Source: Paenibacillus sp. V4I3
Lineage (GTDB): Bacteria; Bacillota; Bacilli; Paenibacillales; NBRC-103111
Assembly: GCF_030817215.1 (NCBI RefSeq)
Contig: NZ_JAUSZA010000001.1
Span: forward strand, 3,694,501-3,758,500
Direction: 5' to 3'
Length of the DNA stretch: 64,000 bases
Part shown: positions 17,288 through 26,030 of the stretch, piece by piece
Numbering within the stretch: the first letter of the stretch is position 1
Layout of the letters: every line of letters begins with the position of its first letter
Program-made: the position numbers and the translations under genes
The notes under the pieces: generated by a model
The model's input: only the letters and a program-made list of their open reading frames with translations
What the model was told of the DNA's origin: nothing
Database searches by the model: none

Positions 17288-18052
17288 ATGGGTTATCGAT
17301 TTCCGCTCATAACTGCTCACTGCGGCAGCATGAACACGATTGATCATACGCTCGATTCCGTTCAAACGGGGCTAAGACTCGGTGCAGACGTGGTCGAGGA
17401 AGACGTTAGAGTGACGAAGGACGGTATCCCGATTTTGGCTCATGATGATGAGTGGGTTACCGTGGATGGCTTGAAATTGTCCATTTCGCAAATGACCTTT
17501 GAAGGATTAAGAGAGCTTCAGTACGAGGTCACTCATAGGGAACAACGTGAAACGATTCAAATCTGCAGATTGGAAGACATGCTGCCGCTTATCCAAGCTT
17601 CGGGTAAAGTCGTGAATTTGGATTTGAAAGTGCATGAGAGTATCGAACCTGTCGCTGCTTTAGTGAAGAAATATGGTATGTTGGAGCAAGCTTTTCTTTC
17701 AGGATGTGAGATGGATCGTGCGATGCTAGCAGAGCAATTGAATCCAGAAATGCGCAAACTGCTGAATACCGACCACAACCTGTTTAGAACACTTCCGTAT
17801 AGAGATGCAATGGTAAAAACCTGCGAGGATGCACTTGGAGCCTCCTGTTTTGGCATCAACATCCATTACAGCATCGTGAGCCAAGAGTTAATGGAATATA
17901 CAACATCCTTAGGGCTGCCGGTCTATGTATGGACTGTGAATGAAGAAGAGTTAATGCGACAGTATGCAGATTTAGGCGTTGCATCTATAACCACACGAAA
18001 TGTTACAGATTTGGTGCAATTGAAGCAAAAGATGCGGGGTGAGTGTTCGTAA
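17288..18052 (+). CDS. Glycerophosphodiester phosphodiesterase-like protein with altered HR motif
   Basis: A 254-residue TIM-barrel protein of the GDPD family. The conserved block LGADVVEEDVRVTKDGIPIL carries the metal-binding Glu37/Asp39, and AHDDE carries His52. The diagnostic HRG reads His11-Cys12-Gly13 and the PENT motif reads Ile-Asp-His-Thr, so the substrate-phosphate Arg and a metal-ligand Glu are replaced. Activity on ordinary glycerophosphodiesters is doubtful; a different phosphodiester or a lyase reaction is possible. The Met at 17288 is preferred over the overlapping ATG at 17267 because AAGGGAGTG precedes it. It is the last gene of the LacI operon. Confidence 0.82.
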   Translation: MGYRFPLITAHCGSMNTIDHTLDSVQTGLRLGADVVEEDVRVTKDGIPILAHDDEWVTVDGLKLSISQMTFEGLRELQYEVTHREQRETIQICRLEDMLPLIQASGKVVNLDLKVHESIEPVAALVKKYGMLEQAFLSGCEMDRAMLAEQLNPEMRKLLNTDHNLFRTLPYRDAMVKTCEDALGASCFGINIHYSIVSQELMEYTTSLGLPVYVWTVNEEELMRQYADLGVASITTRNVTDLVQLKQKMRGECS

Positions 18053-18161
18053 TTGAAATGCTATTATATATAGAGAGGGGCTGCTGTTCAATTTCCATCC
18101 GAAAATAGAATGGCCGCAACCTTTCAACGCCTCTAAGTTCAGATCTCGATGGGAGAATACG

Positions 18162-19262
18162 ATGAGAATTCAACTTGAAACAGACCTTTGTCAACTTTTT
18201 AATATTCGTTATCCGATCTTCCTCGCGGGAATGGCGGGAGGCCCTGGAACTGTTGAGTTGGTGGCAGCTGTCTCTAACGCAGGCGGACTTGGGACGCTGG
18301 GGGCTGCCTATATGACGCCTAGTGCAATCCGCAAGGCAATTCGAGAGATCCGTCAGCTAACGGATGCGCCATTTGGGGTAAATTTATTTTCAATTCAAAT
18401 GACTGACAAGAATGAAAGAACGAAGGAAGTTCAGCGAGAGCTAAACCAGGTAAGAGACGTTCTTGGCATAACGCAATCAACGGAGGAGCTCGTGGTAACT
18501 CCTGACCATTTTGAGGAACAGTTTGCAGTAGTGTTAGAAGAAAAAGTGCCTGTCATTAGTACGGCTTTTGGTGTTCTTCCTGAACCCCTAATGCGACAAG
18601 CTAAATCGGCTGGCATGCGCATAGTCACTATGGTGACTACGGTTAATGAAGCTATCTTGGCTGAGCAGTCCGGTTGTGATGCCATAGTTGCACAAGGAAG
18701 CGAAGCGGGCGGGCATCGGGGAACATTCGACATTTCTAATCATCCTATGGGTGCAAACATTGGCACGTTTGCGCTGGTACCGCAAATTGTTGATTGTGTT
18801 CAGATACCAGTCGTTGCCGCTGGTGGCATAATGGATGGTCGTGGGCTTGTCGCCGCCCTCGTTCTTGGAGCGCAAGGTGTACAGATGGGGACGCGCTTTT
18901 TGACTGCGATTGAGTCCGGCGCTCACGTCTCCTACCAGGATGCACTATTGAATAGCACCGAAGAGAGTACAGTCATTACCAAGGTGTTCTCAGGTCGACC
19001 GGCTAGAGGGGTACTCAATGAGTTCATCAAACAATGGGATGAGAGCGGTGTAGAGCCACTTCCTTTTCCTACGCAAAATACCGCTACACGGGACATTAGG
19101 AATGCTGCCGCTAGTCAAAGCAATGCCGACTATATGTCCTTGTGGGCAGGACAAGGTACAAGAATGCTTTCTTCAGGACAAAAAGCGGAGCAAATCGTTG
19201 CTGAAACGATCCAACAGGCCGTGTCCCTATTATCGAACGAAAGTGAAGGGAATACCAAATAG
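18162..19262 (+). CDS. Nitronate monooxygenase / 2-nitropropane dioxygenase-like flavoprotein
   Basis: A 366-residue FMN-binding TIM barrel. Typical blocks are YPIFLAGMAGGPGTVELVAA, SNAGGLGTLGAAYM, APFGVNLF, DAIVAQGSEAGGHRGT (the catalytic His region), VVAAGGIMDGRGLVAALVLG and GVQMGTRFLTA. These match nitronate monooxygenase and the closely related enoyl-ACP reductase FabK; the long C-terminus and AQGSEAGGHRG favour nitronate monooxygenase, which oxidises toxic propionate 3-nitronate. GGGAGAA precedes the ATG. It is a single gene that converges on the InhA protease gene across a terminator. Confidence 0.87.
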   Translation: MRIQLETDLCQLFNIRYPIFLAGMAGGPGTVELVAAVSNAGGLGTLGAAYMTPSAIRKAIREIRQLTDAPFGVNLFSIQMTDKNERTKEVQRELNQVRDVLGITQSTEELVVTPDHFEEQFAVVLEEKVPVISTAFGVLPEPLMRQAKSAGMRIVTMVTTVNEAILAEQSGCDAIVAQGSEAGGHRGTFDISNHPMGANIGTFALVPQIVDCVQIPVVAAGGIMDGRGLVAALVLGAQGVQMGTRFLTAIESGAHVSYQDALLNSTEESTVITKVFSGRPARGVLNEFIKQWDESGVEPLPFPTQNTATRDIRNAAASQSNADYMSLWAGQGTRMLSSGQKAEQIVAETIQQAVSLLSNESEGNTK

Positions 19263-19282
19263 TAGGTTGAAATTGTATAGAA

Positions 19283-19315
19283 AAACGGAGCCACGCATAA
19301 TTGCGGGCTCCGTTT
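19283..19315. terminator. Bidirectional terminator
   Basis: The stem AAACGGAGCC / GGCTCCGTTT with an inner CGCA/TGCG helix lies between the convergent nitronate monooxygenase-like and InhA genes. Confidence 0.85.
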
Positions 19316-19326
19316 ATTAATTATCC

Positions 19327-21687
19327 TTATTTATGAATCCAAACTAATCCAGCAGAATTATCTTTCGCTTCACCGACAACTCGGAACTTTAATCCATAAT
19401 TTGGCACAAGGCGCCCAGCGTCTGGAATTAATGTGTTCATATAGCTCTTGGAATCTGAGAATTCTTCTACACCTTGCAAGGATTTATAATTGTACTCGCC
19501 TCTTGTTGGGTTGTTAATGTACCATGAAGGCGTCTTGTCCAAGGAGAAGGCAGCATCCGCAACTTGATAACGTGTTGTTTGCGCGACGGAATCCTGTCCA
19601 TCTTTTTTGAATACTAAAGCGTCAGAGTGAGAATCAACTACGCCAAGGAATCCTTGACCTGGATGGATACCGACCCAGTTGTCTAGATAACTGTCATCTG
19701 CATACCAAACGACAAGTCCAGTATTATATTTGACACCACGGCTGTAGGCAAGAGCTTTATCGGCTCCAGCGTAGTTTCTCCATTCCAGATAGTAATAGTG
19801 CTTCTTAAGTTCCATACCATTCGATACAACAAAGCCATCCAAGTTAAATTTAGAAGCGCCTTCGGCATCGTCTGAGAATACGACTTGACCATTTACGGTT
19901 AATTTCGCATTATCCATTGCAAAACCATCCAATGCTAGTCCACCATCCGTGACGTAGTCAAAGTGGAGGGTAACTTTTTTGCCGGCGAATTGGCTTAAAT
20001 CGTAGGACTTGTCTACCCAAGCTCCGTTTGTAGATTCTGCCCGTGCGTCGCCATTCGTATCATTGTCACCAATGATATCAAGGGTAACTTGTTCATTATA
20101 AGTTGATGCTGTAACCGTTAAGTAGTCATACTCAAACTCGACATCATATAAGGTTTTAAAATCAAAGGTAGCGGTTTGTGCTTGGGTTAAATCAAACTCA
20201 GGAGTTGAAAGTGTGGTATGAAGGTTATCGCCTTTTGTACTGTAATAATAACGTGCACCGAATGCGGGTTGAATACCAGGAACTGCTTTATCCGGCAAAT
20301 TGACTTTAACAATACCTGGGTTTTTCGATTTCGTTACACTTTGATCAATGATGGCAGCTGTACCTAATTTCGTAATGTCTGTGGCATCAATTTCACTCAC
20401 ATTTGCCCAATTTCCGCCCATTGTTTTCTGGAAAAACTCTTTATTTTGAGGTGAAAAAGAGCTAGGTGATGTACCCGCAATTTTACCGTTCCAACTACCG
20501 CCGCTCATGATCGACCAAGAAGCAACAGGTTCACCTTGTCCTGTATACTGGGTATCGTACTCATCTGGAAGTCCTAAGTCATGACCGAATTCGTGAGCAA
20601 AAACACCTACTGCACCATCTTCAGGCTGAATGGTATAGTCATAAGCAGCCATGCGGCCACCCCAATAGTCGACTGGAGAAGTTGTGCCAGCAATAGGATA
20701 CACACCATTTAGAGTCCAACGGTGAGACCAAATAGCATTATCGCCTAATTGTCCACCGCCAGCTTCTTGGCCCGTTCCTGCATGAATAATCATCAAGTGG
20801 TCAACTAAACCATCGGGTTCGTTTTGGTTGCCATCCCCATCCAAATCGTATAAGTCAAACTTGTCATAATCCGCTAAATTAAGACCGGTTGCTACTGCCG
20901 CATTTAGAGCATCTTTCACTAGATCACGAGGCCCTTTAGGGCTTAAGTTATCATGACCGCCAGCAGGGTTATCATCTCCGTACTGGGCAGCTTGACCAGG
21001 AACGGTTAACCAATTGGATACATATCCATTTACGGTATAACTGCCGCCGGACTGCTCTTCATAGTACTGTTTAAAGGTTTGGATTTTAGAACCATCAAAT
21101 AAGGTGAAATCTGTATTTCCAAACATGAGCTTCTGATAATGATCACGGTTGAAATCATTTGCGTACATGTAACCAGGCTCTTGTGTTACGTTGTTATGTT
21201 TAAAGTCAGAAAATTCAGTTAAAAGTACGAGTACTTTATCTTCACGAACGGGACCGTTGTATGTATCCTGTTTAGCTTCTGGAACGGGTAAGCCATTTGG
21301 ATTACCTTTTTTGAAGTTCTCTTGGCCTTTGTTCAGTTGGGATAACAGCTTGGTTTTCTGATTCGCAATAAAATCTTTTGACTTTTTGTCTATTTCATCA
21401 TGATTTGAGTCTTCTTTTGATTTAACACTTTTATTGTTTTTAGCTGATACGTATGATTTGACGGCTTTGGCAATCTGCTCAGGCGTAGCACTTTTACTTA
21501 ACAGCCCTCTGTCCATTAACCCTTTTGCCAAACGCTCATCGTCTAAAATATTAAAATCTACCGGCGGTGCTTCAAGTGCCTCTGAGTAGTCGGATTCTGC
21601 TGCAAATGCAGATGATGTTGTGAAAAGTCCTGCTGTTAAACTCGTTGCTAGTAATAATCTAGTGATTTTCAAGGTGCTTTTTTTCAA
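19327..21687 (-). CDS. Immune inhibitor A-type secreted metalloprotease (peptidase M6)
   Basis: A 786-residue secreted protease. It has a Sec signal peptide ending near AFA-AES (residue 30), a propeptide-like region to about 150, an M6 catalytic domain with the zinc site HEFGH (365-369) followed by DLGLPDEYD, and a C-terminal half with MAM/jelly-roll-like blocks. The InhA family degrades host defence peptides and matrix proteins in Bacillus cereus and is also present in environmental Paenibacillus. The start is the TTG at 21687, because GGGAGG lies seven bases before it; the upstream GTG and ATG codons overlap or precede that site. The gene stands alone. Confidence 0.92.
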   Translation of the reverse strand: MKKSTLKITRLLLATSLTAGLFTTSSAFAAESDYSEALEAPPVDFNILDDERLAKGLMDRGLLSKSATPEQIAKAVKSYVSAKNNKSVKSKEDSNHDEIDKKSKDFIANQKTKLLSQLNKGQENFKKGNPNGLPVPEAKQDTYNGPVREDKVLVLLTEFSDFKHNNVTQEPGYMYANDFNRDHYQKLMFGNTDFTLFDGSKIQTFKQYYEEQSGGSYTVNGYVSNWLTVPGQAAQYGDDNPAGGHDNLSPKGPRDLVKDALNAAVATGLNLADYDKFDLYDLDGDGNQNEPDGLVDHLMIIHAGTGQEAGGGQLGDNAIWSHRWTLNGVYPIAGTTSPVDYWGGRMAAYDYTIQPEDGAVGVFAHEFGHDLGLPDEYDTQYTGQGEPVASWSIMSGGSWNGKIAGTSPSSFSPQNKEFFQKTMGGNWANVSEIDATDITKLGTAAIIDQSVTKSKNPGIVKVNLPDKAVPGIQPAFGARYYYSTKGDNLHTTLSTPEFDLTQAQTATFDFKTLYDVEFEYDYLTVTASTYNEQVTLDIIGDNDTNGDARAESTNGAWVDKSYDLSQFAGKKVTLHFDYVTDGGLALDGFAMDNAKLTVNGQVVFSDDAEGASKFNLDGFVVSNGMELKKHYYYLEWRNYAGADKALAYSRGVKYNTGLVVWYADDSYLDNWVGIHPGQGFLGVVDSHSDALVFKKDGQDSVAQTTRYQVADAAFSLDKTPSWYINNPTRGEYNYKSLQGVEEFSDSKSYMNTLIPDAGRLVPNYGLKFRVVGEAKDNSAGLVWIHK

Positions 21688-22019
21688 AATGAAACCTCCC
21701 ATAATAGAGTATGAAACCAACCTATTAATTTAACCATTGGTATATTAAAATTTATAATAGTTTGACTATTCTAGTAAGTGCTTTTAGTCCTGCGTAGTTC
21801 GACCCATATATTTCCTATTTCGACTATTTACTTGATTTTTCGAGGATTATTCGCATGACATTAGAGCGCAATCCGACATGATAATAATGTGTGTGTGACA
21901 GTTTCTATTTTCACCTTCCATAGATTCCATAATATGCTAGACTTTCCTCCTACATCTGAGATACTATCTTCATATCATGTTTGTCATTTATGGATGAAAG
22001 TTTGAAAGGGGAAGAAACG
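21688..22019. other. Divergent intergenic region between InhA and the fused permease
   Basis: AT-rich spacer that must hold promoters for both divergent genes. No strong -35/-10 pair, operator dyad or RNA structure stands out to me. Confidence 0.5.
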
Positions 22020-23741
22020 TTGGAACACGTGAAAATAGGTTCGGTAAGTCGTAGACCTTTAAGAGGAATCCTGCACCGTATCTGGAAGTACAAACTGCAT
22101 TATATAATTGTCATTCCTGCTCTTCTTTTGATTGCCTTATTTAAGATTTTTCCATTAATCACAGGCATAGTGATGTCGTTTAAGAATTATGTTGTTTTTC
22201 GAGGATTATGGGGGAGTCCATGGGTCGGCTTTGATAATTTTTTTCAATTGTTCAGGAATGCTGAGTTTCAAAACGCATTTACGAATACCCTGATTATCAA
22301 ATTGGCGGTTATGACGATTTGTGGAATGATTGCTTTCGTGGTTGCCTTAGCTGTGAGCGGTGTAAGGTCTAGCAAATTGAGGAATCTTACTACAACATTA
22401 ATTCTAATGCCATACTTTATCCCTTCGGTTGTTGTGGCCTATGTGATATCTCATATGTTGGCACCTGTCCAACTAGAGAAGCTTAATCTTCACTTATTTA
22501 TACTAGGAGATCCCAAGTTTTTTCTACCGATGCTAGTCATTGTTGAGGCGCTGAAAACTTGCGGCATACCGATTTTGTTGGCATTGGCTGCTATTGAATC
22601 TAAGCGTGCTGTGCTGCTTACTCAAAACATAGCTAGTGAAAGCTATATAAGCACGTATGTTATCCCAGCAATCCGGGCGATTCTTGCGTTTACGGTGTTT
22701 CAACTATCAACCATTCTTTCCACGGACTTCGAGCTTGTTTCGAATTTATATAATCCGTTAGTTTACGATGTTGCAGATACCATAGATACATTTTCGTTTC
22801 GATCGGGACTAATTAGCGGTAAATATAACGTAGCAAGTACGATAGGGATGATTCAATTCGTCGTCCAGTTGCTAGGAACGTTTGCTGCTTATTTGTTAGT
22901 AAGAAGACTGTTTTTTCATGATCTTTTCAATAAATCAAAAGGTATTGAGACTATTCAATTGAATAGTAAACGGAGACACACAATCGGTATCGTTGTTTCA
23001 ACTTTGTATGCTATTGGGATCATAGTGCTGATTTATTATATATGTATTCAGCCATTCACTGTCCGAAGTGCTTCCGGTTTAAATCTATGGCAAGCATTAC
23101 CTGTTAGTCGATATGTAGATTATTTTGTGATTAACTTTGCTGCGGTAATTGTGAATCTATTCATCACTGCAACGTTAGCTTATCCGTTAACAGTCAAAGA
23201 TTTGCCAGGAAGAAACATATACAAACTAGTATTACTTTTTGTCTTAGCAGCCGGATCAGGAACGATCTCTGAATACGTGACTATCAAAAGCTTAGGTATG
23301 ATCAATACGATATACCCACAGATGATATTTGGGTTTTTTGCGATTTTGAATGTATTTGTAGTAAAAAGTATGTTTAACAGTAAATATGCAAGTCTTAAAG
23401 AACAAAACGCTGCACAGGGTCGAGGGGAGCTATATACCTTTTTCACCTTATTTATTCCAAAGGTTTGGAAGATCCTGATCGCACTTGGTGTTCTGCAGTT
23501 TGTATCTTTGTGCAATTCGTACTTCGTTTCGTCCTTGTATATGTCGAATTCGAATACTTTTTCACCGATTATGGTCTTTAGAACAATGACAACCGGTTTA
23601 AATAAAATGGGAGTCGAGCCTGGAGACCCGATTGTTATGCAGATAGCGGCTATAATAACTTTACCTTCACTTGTGCTGCTGCTTGTGTTTCGTAAATGGT
23701 TAACTTCTGAAGTTCTGATTAGTCAAGCAAGGAAGATGTAG
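22020..23741 (+). CDS. Fused double ABC permease (LplB-type plus second sugar-permease domain)
   Basis: A 573-residue membrane protein that joins two permeases in one chain. About 20-310 resembles LplB-type sugar permeases (KYKLHYIIVIPALLLIALFK, IFPLITGIVMSFKNYV, GFDNFFQLF), and about 320-573 resembles the partner permease (PLTVKDLPGRNIYK, GMINTIYPQMIFGF, SPIMVFRTMT). The cytoplasmic coupling loops are poor matches to the usual EAA motif. No binding protein or ATPase gene lies beside it, which is unusual. The TTG at 22020 follows AAGGGGAAGAAACG and is preferred over the TTG and ATG at 21981 and 21990, which lack a site. A terminator pair follows. Confidence 0.8.
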   Translation: MEHVKIGSVSRRPLRGILHRIWKYKLHYIIVIPALLLIALFKIFPLITGIVMSFKNYVVFRGLWGSPWVGFDNFFQLFRNAEFQNAFTNTLIIKLAVMTICGMIAFVVALAVSGVRSSKLRNLTTTLILMPYFIPSVVVAYVISHMLAPVQLEKLNLHLFILGDPKFFLPMLVIVEALKTCGIPILLALAAIESKRAVLLTQNIASESYISTYVIPAIRAILAFTVFQLSTILSTDFELVSNLYNPLVYDVADTIDTFSFRSGLISGKYNVASTIGMIQFVVQLLGTFAAYLLVRRLFFHDLFNKSKGIETIQLNSKRRHTIGIVVSTLYAIGIIVLIYYICIQPFTVRSASGLNLWQALPVSRYVDYFVINFAAVIVNLFITATLAYPLTVKDLPGRNIYKLVLLFVLAAGSGTISEYVTIKSLGMINTIYPQMIFGFFAILNVFVVKSMFNSKYASLKEQNAAQGRGELYTFFTLFIPKVWKILIALGVLQFVSLCNSYFVSSLYMSNSNTFSPIMVFRTMTTGLNKMGVEPGDPIVMQIAAIITLPSLVLLLVFRKWLTSEVLISQARKM

Positions 23742-23884
23742 CAGCTTCTATAGATGGGAAGAGCAAAGATGCTCGCAACACAAATGCATAGTCTTGTTGG
23801 ATGACTAATTCCAAGTTGTATGGACGATGATCGGTGGCTGGATTTACAGCCAGACGGGCTAGCAAGTCTATAAAGCGAAACATG

Positions 23885-23912
23885 AAATCTCCCCGATGCG
23901 GGAGATTTTTCT
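23885..23912 (+). terminator. Rho-independent terminator (first of two)
   Basis: A perfect 9-bp stem AAATCTCCC / GGGAGATTT with a 6-nt loop and a T-rich tail, 145 bases after the fused permease gene. Confidence 0.85.
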
Positions 23913-23936
23913 TAGGTATTTGATTTGTAGGGTTTG

Positions 23937-23962
23937 GGGGTAAGCGATGCTTACCCCTTTTT
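23937..23962 (+). terminator. Rho-independent terminator (second of two)
   Basis: A perfect 9-bp stem GGGGTAAGC / GCTTACCCC with a 3-nt loop and TTTTT, 25 bases behind the first terminator. Confidence 0.85.
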
Positions 23963-24411
23963 AGTTTAGTTTGCTTAGTTTAATTAGTTGATTCAGTTGA
24001 TTGAGATTGAGATGAGTAGTGAGTAACTTTGTATCCGGTTTTTGGTCTCTGGTTTCGGTTTCTGACTTTCGGTTACTGGTTTTTTGAGGAAGAAGAGGGA
24101 AATAAAGAGAGAATTTGTTCGTCCTTACTCGGCATTATCTGAGCTGAGTTGTAAAAGCCGTATTCTCATTCTATGGAGCTGTTTTATGAGAAATTGTTGT
24201 ATTTATTGCAACAATCGCGGGGGAAAAGCGAATTTACTTGCGAAATGTTGTACAAATTACAACAATGCTATCCTTGGATCAAACATTGCTTTGAGCGAGT
24301 GAATGTTGGTTGATATAAGTAACAAAAGCCCAAAAAATAGCGATTATATCAGTTAGTGGGAATGGATGTGGTTTCTCGTGGGTTTTAACAAAAAAATTAC
24401 ACAAATTCACT
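23963..24411. other. Gene-free, low-complexity spacer
   Basis: No convincing gene. It contains runs of short T/G-rich repeats (TTAGTTTAG, GATTGAGATTGAGATGAG, and GGTTT-type units at about 24030-24085) and one copy of a paired-hairpin repeat. A 72-codon frame at 24084-24302 has no ribosome binding site or family similarity. Confidence 0.6.
24190..24267. repeat. Intergenic paired-hairpin repeat, copy A
   Basis: Two small palindromes, ATTGTTG...CAACAAT at 24193-24215 and the perfect TGTTGTA/TACAACA at 24246-24264, are separated by about 30 bases. A diverged copy in the opposite orientation lies at 31697-31772. Confidence 0.6.
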
Positions 24412-24425
24412 TGAAAGCGCTTATA
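24412..24425 (+). promoter_or_regulatory. cre (CcpA) box upstream of the mannoside operon
   Basis: TGAAAGCGCTTATA matches the catabolite-responsive element TGWNANCGNTNWCA at 13 of 14 positions. It lies six bases before the -35 element, a place where bound CcpA would interfere with RNA polymerase. Confidence 0.65.
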
Positions 24426-24431
24426 AAATTG

Positions 24432-24459
24432 TTGACAATGCAGCTTTTGTTGGTATTAT
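24432..24459 (+). promoter_or_regulatory. Sigma-A promoter of the mannoside operon
   Basis: The -35 TTGACA (24432-24437) and -10 TATTAT (24454-24459) are 16 bases apart, upstream of the lipoprotein gene at 24570. Confidence 0.65.
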
Positions 24460-24479
24460 AAATACATAGGCTTCAAAAA

Positions 24480-24529
24480 GCCACATTGCAAGCGCTTTAT
24501 ATTGTGGGATTTTCGATATACAATGTGGC
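24480..24529 (+). promoter_or_regulatory. Leader hairpin containing a second cre-like core
   Basis: GCCACATTG (24480-24488) pairs with CAATGTGGC (24521-24529). Within the loop side lies TTGCAAGCGCTTTA (24486-24499), a weaker cre-like sequence just downstream of the expected start point. It could be a roadblock site or an mRNA-stabilising stem. Confidence 0.5.
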
Positions 24530-24569
24530 ATTGGTTGTCTAACCATTTAACTAGGGGGAATGAAACCGT

Positions 24570-25922
24570 ATGAAGAGAGCAAATAAATCCATGTTGGTTC
24601 TACTCAGCACAGCGCTCAGCACCGGATTAGTGTTGACTGCATGCAGCACGGATAAAACGGCAAGTCCAAGTGCAAGTGCTGGTACTGGTGCAAATCCAGC
24701 TGCAAGTGCCGCGGTAGAGAAGCCGAAGGGGAAAGTTACACTGGATTTTTGGACTCATTGGGGTTCTACAACACGTCGTCCTATTATTGAGAAAATTATT
24801 AGTGATTTTAATGCTTCTCAGGACCGCATTACCGTTAAACATACGTTCTTGCCTTATGGAGATGGTTGGACGAAGGAACTGGCAGCCATTGCTGCAGGTA
24901 ATCCGCCCGATGTCATCATTCACGATATTAGCCAGGTTGCCCAACGTGCCAGCAAGAAGCAAGTAACGAATCTTACGCCTTATTTGGCGAAGGATAACAT
25001 TAAAGATCGATTCTTCCCGCACTTATACAATGCGATGCAGTATAAAAACGAAGTGTATGCGCTGCCATTTGTAACAGATACTCGCGTTTTATTCTACAAC
25101 AAAGCTGTTTTTAAAGAAGCAGGACTTGATCCAGAGAAACCGCCAAAAACATGGGCTGAGTTGGAAGAGTATTCCAAGAAAATCGATAAAATCAACAACG
25201 GTAAAATTGAGCGCTTAGGCTACCATCCTCGTTTGGCAGGAGGGCAAGATGTTTTCCTGAACAATGCCGATGGCGGAAGACCATGGCTTGATGACAAAGG
25301 TATTTATATCAATTCACCAGCCCGGATTGCTGCACTCGAATGGTATAACAGCTGGGATGCCCGTTTAGGCAAAAAGGAAGTTGATGCATTCAAGGCTAGC
25401 TTTGGCAGTAAGACGAACGATCCGCTTATCGCTGGGAAATTAGCTATGAAAATTGATGCGGGCACATTCTGGACGCAAATCCGTGACTTTGCCGCTAAGA
25501 AAGAAGACTTTGGTATTGCTGCAGTGCCTGAATACAAAGCAGGCAGCGGAAACTGGAGCGTTGGTGGAGGCTTTACCATTGAAATTCCGTTTGGCGCTAA
25601 ACATCCGGATGAAAGCTGGGAGTTCTTGAAATATATGACGGATGTTGATGCACAGAAATATTGGGCACAGTTCAATTTCGATAATGTATCCAATATTAAA
25701 GCATCTAATGATCCAGAGCTGAACAAGGATCCAATCTACAAATTTACAGTAGATAACTTGAAAAATACGGTGCTTGCGCCAGTGCCTGTAGCAGCACCTG
25801 ATTTTGCTAACCTGCTTAATCCACAAATTGATGAGGCGATTCTAGGGAAGCAAAGCCCGAAAGAAGCCTTGGATAAAGCTCAGAAATCGATTGAAGATTT
25901 GGTTAAGCAAAATACAAAGTAA
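24570..25922 (+). CDS. Sugar ABC transporter substrate-binding lipoprotein
   Basis: A 450-residue lipoprotein with signal and lipobox LTAC (Cys at residue 25), an Ala/Ser/Pro linker, and a carbohydrate-type solute-binding domain (FWTHWGSTTRRPIIEKI, NPPDVIIHDISQVAQ, ALPFVTDTRVLFYNKAVF, TWAELEEYSKKI). It binds its ligand outside the membrane and delivers it to the two permeases encoded next. The mannosidases in the same operon suggest a mannose-containing oligosaccharide. It is the first gene after a cre-flanked promoter. A terminator lies between it and the permeases, so the binding protein should be made in excess. Confidence 0.92.
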   Translation: MKRANKSMLVLLSTALSTGLVLTACSTDKTASPSASAGTGANPAASAAVEKPKGKVTLDFWTHWGSTTRRPIIEKIISDFNASQDRITVKHTFLPYGDGWTKELAAIAAGNPPDVIIHDISQVAQRASKKQVTNLTPYLAKDNIKDRFFPHLYNAMQYKNEVYALPFVTDTRVLFYNKAVFKEAGLDPEKPPKTWAELEEYSKKIDKINNGKIERLGYHPRLAGGQDVFLNNADGGRPWLDDKGIYINSPARIAALEWYNSWDARLGKKEVDAFKASFGSKTNDPLIAGKLAMKIDAGTFWTQIRDFAAKKEDFGIAAVPEYKAGSGNWSVGGGFTIEIPFGAKHPDESWEFLKYMTDVDAQKYWAQFNFDNVSNIKASNDPELNKDPIYKFTVDNLKNTVLAPVPVAAPDFANLLNPQIDEAILGKQSPKEALDKAQKSIEDLVKQNTK

Positions 25923-25934
25923 GCTTTAGATCAT

Positions 25935-25974
25935 AAGGGTGGAGTCGTAGTGTATTACTGCTCCACCCTTTTTT
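25935..25974 (+). terminator. Intra-operon terminator/attenuator after the lipoprotein gene
   Basis: A perfect 10-bp stem AAGGGTGGAG / CTCCACCCTT with a 16-nt loop and TTTT, between binding-protein and permease genes. Partial readthrough would give more binding protein than permease. Confidence 0.8.
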
Positions 25975-26030
25975 CATAAGCAGAAGCTTTCAATGTCAGT
26001 CTTCTAAAGAAATGTTAAGGAGGGACACAT

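Noticed and set aside
24084..24302. 72-codon open frame in the spacer before the mannoside operon
   Set aside because: No ribosome binding site, odd Cys/Asn-rich composition that comes from the paired-hairpin repeat, and no family resemblance.
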